Assembly: GCA_945877255.1 (NCBI GenBank)
Contig: CAMCRE010000011.1
Span: 1-47,925, forward strand
Direction: 5' to 3'
DNA length: 47,925 bases
Source of the DNA: an uncultured Erysipelotrichaceae bacterium
GTDB lineage: Bacteria > Bacillota_I > Bacilli_A > Erysipelotrichales > Erysipelotrichaceae
Part shown: piece after piece, positions 43,101 to 47,925 of the stretch
How the letters are laid out: every line of letters begins with the position of its first letter
Numbering within the stretch: the first letter of the stretch is position 1
The notes under the pieces: model-generated
Told to the model about the DNA's origin: nothing
Database searches by the model: none
What the model saw: the letters and a program-made list of their open reading frames with translations, nothing else
Made by a program: the position numbers and the translations under genes

Positions 43101-44238
43101 CATTATCCCAATTTTCTTGTTCCTTTACAATGTCAGTAAACTGTACAAAAGAAATAATATCTTCTTTTTCAAATTCACTTCCCATCAAGATACGATAAGG
43201 CGTTCCAGAAAGATGCAATTTTATGCCAGCATTTAATTTTTTAATTTCTTCATTGGCTAGTTCTGTTGAGTAAACATCATCTTCAAGTTTTGAAATGTTT
43301 TTATCATCGGCAGTATTGTAACCCGACTCTTTTAATATTTTACCAAATGATTCAGCTCTTGCTCCAAAATGTGTTTCATCTACAATAAGCAAATCGATTG
43401 ATTGTTTAAATAGTGCTTGGTGCTTTTCTTTTATGAAATCACCTTGTAAATCTTGCAATGTTAAAAACAATACATTTTTTATATTGTTCGCTTTATTGTC
43501 GTCCAGGATGGTCGGATTTCTTTCTAAATCCACAGATTCAATAAACTGATAATCTTTAAAATTTCCAGCTAATTCCACTGTCTTTTTCCACTCATCTTTA
43601 ACATCTGCTTTGGCTGATAAGACAACTACTAAAGCTGCATTGATTTCTAATGCACAACAAAGTGAAGTAAAAGATTTACCAAAACGCATCACTGCATACA
43701 TTAATAGATTAGTTCGTCCATTGTTAACTGCAGTCACAAAATTATTAACGGATTCTTGTTGATTGGGACGCAGGCTCCAATCATCGCCTCTGCTATAATG
43801 AAATTCTTTGCTTTGGGTATCTGCAACGTTGTAGTAGTCGTATTTACCACTATTGTCATCAAAATTTTGTTTAATATCTAAAATAGCATTATCAATATCA
43901 TTTGATGTCGTGTCTTTAAAAAATTCATTACTAAAGTATTCACCGGCTTTTAAATCATCTTTAGTTAAACGTAATTTATTCAAATCTTTTTCTAAATAGT
44001 GATGAATCGAATAATCTCTAAAATAAACATCTTCACTTACTTTTGCTTTTTCTTCATATTGCTTTTCAAGGTCAGGAAAAGATTTGCGCCATTCATTTAA
44101 TCGTTTTGAAACAGGACGATAAGTGTCACCAATTTTTAAATAATTTGGAACTGTATTCGTGGTAAACGCATAGATATGTGGATCAACACGACCAATGATA
44201 ATTTTTTCTAAAATATCAATATCATCTATTTTTCTCAT
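40171..44238 (-). CDS. GIY-YIG / helicase / N6-adenine methylase fusion (restriction-modification)
   Basis: This 1355-residue protein combines several activities. Residues about 18-90 form a T5orf172-like GIY-YIG nuclease domain (HIYAFTTNTVPNYLKIGDTY, then RLNEWRKSF and DYSIHHYLE). Residues about 155-620 form a superfamily 2 helicase with LMYAVMRFGKSF (unusual Walker A), IVDETHFGA, LSGTPYRIL and QYDQAIFRLQNQYVR. An acidic low-complexity linker follows (about 715-765). Residues about 880-1110 form an Eco57I-type adenine methylase (TPTSICDEMVELL, LLDIASKSGEY, GNPPYNENTR), and the C-terminus is probably the target recognition domain. Nuclease, motor and methylase in one chain fit a type IIG/ISP-like enzyme. 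Its ATG overlaps the stop of the M-like gene (TAATG). Confidence 0.85.
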   Translation of the reverse strand: MRKIDDIDILEKIIIGRVDPHIYAFTTNTVPNYLKIGDTYRPVSKRLNEWRKSFPDLEKQYEEKAKVSEDVYFRDYSIHHYLEKDLNKLRLTKDDLKAGEYFSNEFFKDTTSNDIDNAILDIKQNFDDNSGKYDYYNVADTQSKEFHYSRGDDWSLRPNQQESVNNFVTAVNNGRTNLLMYAVMRFGKSFTSLCCALEINAALVVVLSAKADVKDEWKKTVELAGNFKDYQFIESVDLERNPTILDDNKANNIKNVLFLTLQDLQGDFIKEKHQALFKQSIDLLIVDETHFGARAESFGKILKESGYNTADDKNISKLEDDVYSTELANEEIKKLNAGIKLHLSGTPYRILMGSEFEKEDIISFVQFTDIVKEQENWDNEHLADDDINEWDNPYYGFPQMIRFAFQPSKSAREKMESLKRQGISYAFSKLFEPKSIKKDTKNKLHNQFVNEQEIMDLLQVIDGSKQDEELLGFLDYDKIKEGKMCRHIVMVLPYCASCDAMEQLILSRKDEFKNLNQYQIVNISGVDASKEYKTPIDIKNKIKHYESINQKTITLTVNRMLTGSTVEQWDTMMYFKDTASPQEYDQAIFRLQNQYVRTLHSEEGVIKENLKPQTLLVDFDPNRLFRMQEQKSLIYNVNTDENGNRKLKERLSEELRISPVIMMNHNKIKQVSATNILEAISQYNNNRSITDEVQDLPVDLSILNDEEIRKTIERQAEFNSKKGLMVEPTQGEEDDLDLEDLNDDNTTTEETTNDESSTNKENYVDDKDDSEIKTLESRIKTYYQRVLFFAFLTKDKVASVDDILNVVDSIDNTRLLQNLSLDKNVLQKMGQVMNPFMRSSLDYKIQNISNLATDENLSPLERAMRSIKKFNRMSESEIITPTSICDEMVELLPKEGLIESINKQEKLLDIASKSGEYSVALYKRLIDKLGFEHHQIADSIYAIPTSSIAYEFTRKFYEILDLNVDNIALYFNAYDLIEVKKENGTVDYEKIKILLTQNKPFNQINLKEEIMKGDEKVEFGAVIGNPPYNENTRDTSDKPIYNYFMDISYILSDYACLITPARFLFNAGKTPKIWNSRILSDSHIEVIKFYQKSSSAFDDIDLKGGVAITVRDENKSVSPIGTFTPFKELNNILRKVINSSNFLPVSDQIYLQNKFNLEKLYFDYPDLIQVIGSNGKEKRLTTSIFSQLPIFNDSKYNENDVQILGLINNQRIFKWINCKYLDNQVNFEKYKIIVPKSNGTGAIGEVLSTPLIGEPLIGYTQSFISIFSLNTNEEAEFALKYIKSKFSRALLGTLKITQDNNKETWKNVPLQDFSKESDIDWSKSIHEIDQQLYRKYNLTNEEIQFIESKIQSMDS

Positions 44239-45179
44239 TAATTATTTTTCTCCTTAGATTTCTTTTGCTCAAGTAGTTCCTTAAATGTGACGACTTTTTT
44301 TGACCGCCAGTCCTTAATCTTACAGTAAGCTACCGCTACCTGTTCTTCAAATAAGCTTGATTGCTCAAAACGTGGTTGTTCTTTCATAAAAGGAATAGTA
44401 TACGTTAAACCATCCATCTGCCATATGTTCCATGAAATAATCGTCGCAATTTTTATTAACTCTTTGTCAGTTGGTGTTCTCTCTAATCGATATTGCATAT
44501 ATTCTATATAGGTTAGCAAAATATTTTCTCTTGCTAGAAGTAGATTATCTCCTTGAAATTCAAATCCATAAATACTTTCGATGGCTCGTTGAGCCCATTT
44601 TAACCATTCATCTTCAGTAGTTGTGTTTTCAGTTACAACTCTCAGTTTTCTATCTAACAAACCGATTCGTTCACTAATCGGTATGATTTCACCTGTTACA
44701 GTGTCATAACGGCTCACTAAATATGGAGCTTCTCCACATGTGATTTCCATTCTTCTTTCATCAACATATTTTTTCCATGTTTTATTTTTATTTTCTGGAA
44801 AGATAATTTTTTCAATTGTACTTTTCCATTTTTTATCTTCCATTTCGATATTAAAAACATCATTTCTGCCAAACCAAGCATGATCAACTAAGTTATTTTG
44901 TGCATTACATATCCAACTTGGAGTAAATACCTCAGCTTTTGCTTTCGTTCTATTTTTTTGTTCTGCCTTTTGCTTTAAAATTCTAGGTTGAATGACTTCA
45001 GAATTGTTACCTGTGATTAAATCTCGAGTAATGTAGAATGTTTCATGATAATCCTCACCTAGTTCTTTATAATCATTTGTTCCCCAAATAATATTGTTAT
45101 TTGTCGTATGATCGTACAATAAAAGGTCTAAGATTTTCTTATTCCAATTATTTTCATTTATATCTATCTTAAATTTCAT
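44238..45179 (-). CDS. Restriction-modification subunit M-like protein
   Basis: This 313-residue protein is of the type annotated as restriction endonuclease subunit M. It has KAEVFTPSWICNAQNNLVDH (about residues 80-99), where FTP resembles methylase motif X, and LLLARENILLTYIEYM further on, but no NPPY-like catalytic motif. It is therefore more likely a partner or specificity subunit than a complete methylase. It begins directly after the regulator stop (TAA-ATG) and overlaps the giant enzyme gene by one base, so all three are cotranslated. Confidence 0.8.
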   Translation of the reverse strand: MKFKIDINENNWNKKILDLLLYDHTTNNNIIWGTNDYKELGEDYHETFYITRDLITGNNSEVIQPRILKQKAEQKNRTKAKAEVFTPSWICNAQNNLVDHAWFGRNDVFNIEMEDKKWKSTIEKIIFPENKNKTWKKYVDERRMEITCGEAPYLVSRYDTVTGEIIPISERIGLLDRKLRVVTENTTTEDEWLKWAQRAIESIYGFEFQGDNLLLARENILLTYIEYMQYRLERTPTDKELIKIATIISWNIWQMDGLTYTIPFMKEQPRFEQSSLFEEQVAVAYCKIKDWRSKKVVTFKELLEQKKSKEKNN

Positions 45180-45401
45180 TTATCTATATACCTCGATTTC
45201 TCTTTCAATAGAGACCAACATACCTATATCTGTATTTAATTCTTTTGCAATCTTTCCTAGAATTGTAAGAGATACGGGCTCTCCTTTTGACATTTTTGAT
45301 AAAGTGGTAGGGGATATTTTCACTTTTTCAATCAAATCTTTTTTCTTCATTTCATTATCAATGAGTAATTTCCAAAGACCATTATACTTAAATTTCATCA
45401 T
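45180..45401 (-). CDS. Xre-family regulator (R-M controller)
   Basis: This small helix-turn-helix protein of about 73 residues (LWKLLIDNEMKKKDLIEKVK, then ISPTTLSKMSKGEPVSLTIL, GKIAKELNTDIGMLV) is close to the Cro/CI-type controllers that head many R-M operons. Three in-frame ATGs occur (45407, 45401, 45398); the first is jammed against AAAGG, so 45401 or 45398 is favoured. It probably controls the timing of the operon through the promoter at 45432-45460. Confidence 0.85.
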   Translation of the reverse strand: MMKFKYNGLWKLLIDNEMKKKDLIEKVKISPTTLSKMSKGEPVSLTILGKIAKELNTDIGMLVSIEREIEVYR

Positions 45402-45431
45402 ATCCATCCTTTATTCTATAAAAGTGAAGTT

Positions 45432-45460
45432 TTTATACTCTTTATTTTACCATATTTCAA
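45432..45460 (-). promoter_or_regulatory. Promoter of the R-M operon
   Basis: TTGAAA (45455-45460), a 17-bp spacer and TATAAA (45432-45437), minus strand. Confidence 0.7.
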
Positions 45461-45469
45461 CTTTTTATT

Positions 45470-45492
45470 CAGTCCAGATGGACTGTTTTTTT
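45470..45492 (+). terminator. Terminator hairpin between R-M operon and primase
   Basis: CAGTCC-AGAT-GGACTG followed by seven T on the plus strand. It lies upstream of both divergent genes, so it would stop leftover transcription into the primase region. The origin of the transcript it ends is unclear. Confidence 0.7.
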
Positions 45493-45611
45493 ATTTAATA
45501 GGTTAATTTTTATCTGTTTTCTGTTGCCTGTGATATGGAAAGGGAAAATTTTTATAAAAACGAGTACTTAAATCACTCAAAAATGTCCTTTATCTATTGA
45601 GGAGGTAAAAA

Positions 45612-47879
45612 ATGATAAAAGAAAACATGAAATGGTGTGTCTGGAAATATGTAGACACCGGAAAAAAGAAATTGGATAAAGTGCCTTATAACCCATTATC
45701 CAAAAAGGTAATATCGGTAAACAACACGCATGATTTTTTAGAGTACAAGGAAGTCTTGCCATTTGCGAAAGAATATGACGGATTAGGTGTACTTGTATCA
45801 AAAGGATTAGTTGCCGTTGATATTGATGACTGTGTAGCTGATGGTAAGTTAAATGATCTCGCACAAGAAATCATTTCACACTTTCAACATACCTACATTG
45901 AATTTAGCCCGAGTGGTAAAGGTCTTAGAATTTTCTGTCAAATAGAGGAATCGTTCCAATATGATACAAAGCACTACAAAATGAATGCTCGTCCTGTTGA
46001 AGTGTATGTCGGTGGATTTACCAAACGTTTTGTTACCTATACAGGAAATGCACTACAAGATAAAACCATCTCATTTGAACAGGAGGGGCTTTCTTGGTTG
46101 CTAGATACTTATATGAGACGAAAGGTACACAAGAAAAACAACGTCAAAACAGGACAAAGTTATCTGAGTGATGCATCTGTCATTGACATCGCTAGTAAAG
46201 CGAAAAATGCCAGTAAATTTAAAGCTTTATGGTCTGGAGATATTTCAAGTTGCACCTCACAAAGCGAAGCAGATTTAGCACTGTGTTCTATCCTTGCTTT
46301 TTATTGTAGTGGCAATGCAGAACAAGTGGATCGATTATTCAGGCAATCTGCTCTTTATCGTCATAAATGGGATCAAATGCGTGGTAGTGATACTTATGGC
46401 AATTTAACGATTGAACGTGCCATCACATCTTTAATCAGTACCTATACACCACTACCTATTACAGAGTTCAACGATGAACTGACTCGATTAAAGACAGATT
46501 ATCATTATCCTCTTGGGTCAATGTACGCATGGAATGATATTGGTTCTAGCCAATTATTCGCTGACTTTTATAAAGATTATTTACGTTATGTACCTGAAAG
46601 GAAAGCATGGTTTGTGTATGAAGACGGCATATGGCAAAACGATACAGGTAATTTAAAAGCATTGAAATGTGCCATGGAGCTCGCCAACCTCATTCATTTA
46701 TGTGCCTTAGATATTCATGATGAAGATAAGCGAAAGACTTTTCAAAAGTATGCAGGCAAATGGCAAACACATGCTCATCGGATTGCGATTCTTAAAGATG
46801 CACAGGTCTATCATCCAGTGAAAGTATCAGAATTTGATACAGACCCTTATGTCCTTAATTGCTTGAACGGAACATATGACTTAAAGAAAAGAATCTTTTA
46901 TGACCATCACAGTAAAGACTTACTGACAAAAAAGGCAAATGTGTATTTTGATGTAAATGCCAAAAGCAAACGTTGGAATCAATTTATACAAGAAATTATG
47001 AATGGAGATAAAGAAAAAATAACTTTTCTTCAAAAAATATTTGGCTATGGGTTAAGTGGCGATACGAGACATGAATGTTTAATTGTCCTTCATGGTGTAA
47101 CAACACGAAATGGTAAAAGCACATTGTGTGAAGCTATTCTTCAAACACTGGGTTCCTATGCTTGTACGGCTCGTTCAGAAAGTATTGCATTAAAACCTAA
47201 TAACGCATCTGCACCAAGTGAAGACATTGCACGGCTGGCAGGAGTCAGATTTGTGAATATTGCTGAGCCACCTAAAGGATTGGTACTCAATGTCGCTCAA
47301 GTAAAAACAATGACAGGAAATGATACATTAAACGCTCGTTTCCTACATGAGAACAGTTTTGATTTTAAACCGCAATTTAAGCTCTACATCAATACGAATT
47401 ATTTACCATCGGTTAATGATTTAACACTATTTAAAAGTGGTCGGATTTGGATCATTCCATTTGAGAAACATTTTGATATCAACACTCAAGACAAAACATT
47501 AAAACAACAATTTTCTAGTGAACCTGTTAAAAGTGCCATTCTAAATTGGCTGATTAAGGGATTTGAACAATTAGATAAAGAAGGGCTTCGTGTCCCTGAG
47601 ATTATCCATCAAGCCACCCACCAATATGAGCATGACAGTGATAAGATGACGCTCTTTATTGAAGATTGCTTAGAACTTGGAGATTTTGAAGAAAAGACTG
47701 CTGATGTTTACTACCGTTATAAATCTTGGTGTCAAGACAACGGACAGTTTCCAGAAAGCATGAAGAACTTTAAACAGGCTCTTGCTTCTAAGTTGACCGT
47801 TATTAGAAAGCGCCCTAAATCAGGTGGTCATAAAACCACAGTGCTGGTGGGGGCAAGGCTATTATCAGAATTTTTATAA
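45612..47879 (+). CDS. P4-family phage/plasmid primase-helicase
   Basis: This 755-residue replication protein starts with a primase-polymerase-like part (about residues 1-150: LVAVDIDDCV with the metal Asp residues and FSPSGKGLRIFC). A linker and a D5_N-type region follow (about 300-450), then a superfamily 3 helicase (about 460-640) with Walker A GVTTRNGKSTLCEAI, Walker B RFVNIAEPPKG and motif C KLYINTNYLPSV. It primes and unwinds DNA for phages, satellites and integrative elements. GAGGAGG precedes the ATG. GC content (near 40%) and codon use are clearly unlike the rest of the window, indicating recent transfer. The element must continue to the right. Confidence 0.92.
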   Translation: MIKENMKWCVWKYVDTGKKKLDKVPYNPLSKKVISVNNTHDFLEYKEVLPFAKEYDGLGVLVSKGLVAVDIDDCVADGKLNDLAQEIISHFQHTYIEFSPSGKGLRIFCQIEESFQYDTKHYKMNARPVEVYVGGFTKRFVTYTGNALQDKTISFEQEGLSWLLDTYMRRKVHKKNNVKTGQSYLSDASVIDIASKAKNASKFKALWSGDISSCTSQSEADLALCSILAFYCSGNAEQVDRLFRQSALYRHKWDQMRGSDTYGNLTIERAITSLISTYTPLPITEFNDELTRLKTDYHYPLGSMYAWNDIGSSQLFADFYKDYLRYVPERKAWFVYEDGIWQNDTGNLKALKCAMELANLIHLCALDIHDEDKRKTFQKYAGKWQTHAHRIAILKDAQVYHPVKVSEFDTDPYVLNCLNGTYDLKKRIFYDHHSKDLLTKKANVYFDVNAKSKRWNQFIQEIMNGDKEKITFLQKIFGYGLSGDTRHECLIVLHGVTTRNGKSTLCEAILQTLGSYACTARSESIALKPNNASAPSEDIARLAGVRFVNIAEPPKGLVLNVAQVKTMTGNDTLNARFLHENSFDFKPQFKLYINTNYLPSVNDLTLFKSGRIWIIPFEKHFDINTQDKTLKQQFSSEPVKSAILNWLIKGFEQLDKEGLRVPEIIHQATHQYEHDSDKMTLFIEDCLELGDFEEKTADVYYRYKSWCQDNGQFPESMKNFKQALASKLTVIRKRPKSGGHKTTVLVGARLLSEFL

Positions 47880-47925
47880 GTGGCAATGTGGCAGATAAAT
47901 ATAGTCAATTTAAGAATAATACTCT

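Noticed and set aside
1-47925. CRISPR arrays
   Set aside because: No regularly spaced direct repeats of 25-40 bp were seen in any intergenic region.

Overview
The window is AT-rich (roughly 30% GC by eye), with strong AGGAGG-type ribosome binding sites, textbook TTGACA/TATAAT promoters and Firmicutes-type housekeeping genes: RNase Y, YmdB, TmcAL, a PPi-dependent phosphofructokinase, D-lactate dehydrogenase, an EfrAB/LmrCD-type ABC pair and a yybP-ykoY riboswitch. This suggests a fermentative low-GC Firmicute, perhaps of the Erysipelotrichia. That placement is an inference; no rRNA is present to settle it.

Layout. 1-902: end of a tRNA-Asp and a Cof-type HAD phosphatase. 1214-2334: a leader-peptide / secreted-protein / small-membrane-protein operon (copy 1). 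2419-8163: a probable 5.7-kb defence island bounded by an intact tRNA-Gly(GCC) and a duplicate of its 3' end. It holds two EcoRI-type adenine methylases with a DUF262-HNH nuclease, a broken membrane-protein gene, IS3-like debris, and a structured RNA with its own terminator directly upstream of a PBECR4-like nuclease. 8217-8789: copy 2 of the leader operon. 8908-15944: a P2A-type ATPase under a manganese riboswitch, and a MarR-ABC-ABC exporter operon. 16064-17544: four small membrane-protein genes. 18137-27770: AEC transporter, cysteine synthesis, TmcAL, PPi-PFK, a WYL regulator and rny-ymdB. 27930-28930: copy 3 of the leader operon. 28986-32092: D-LDH, a PfoR-family permease and a BRO-family protein. 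32205-37623: a decayed surface-protein tail ending at a perfect 40-bp palindrome, and a 1658-residue cell-envelope subtilisin. 37752-40003: ABC-F ATPase and MutT. 40171-45401: a restriction-modification operon (Xre regulator, M-like subunit, GIY-YIG/helicase/methylase giant). 45612-47879: a P4-type phage primase with clearly higher GC, the edge of a prophage or related element that continues beyond the window.

The best candidate for something undescribed is a gene cassette seen three times (1284-2256, 8351-8789, 27974-28860). Each copy has its own promoter, then a 15-22 codon reading frame with the invariant core RYKNGD and its own ribosome binding site, then 35-48 nt later a gene for a secreted protein, then a gene for a tiny membrane protein that is overlapping or within 5 nt. 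The secreted and membrane proteins differ between copies while the short leader is conserved. This looks like a secreted effector/immunity or peptide-signalling family, though function is not shown. A 25-30 bp palindrome (TGTGAT ... ATCACA) lies upstream of the promoters of copy 2, of the 16064-16372 membrane gene and of the AEC transporter, which suggests a shared regulator. A second candidate is the RNA/terminator/nuclease unit at 7143-7954, whose layout resembles type III toxin-antitoxin loci.
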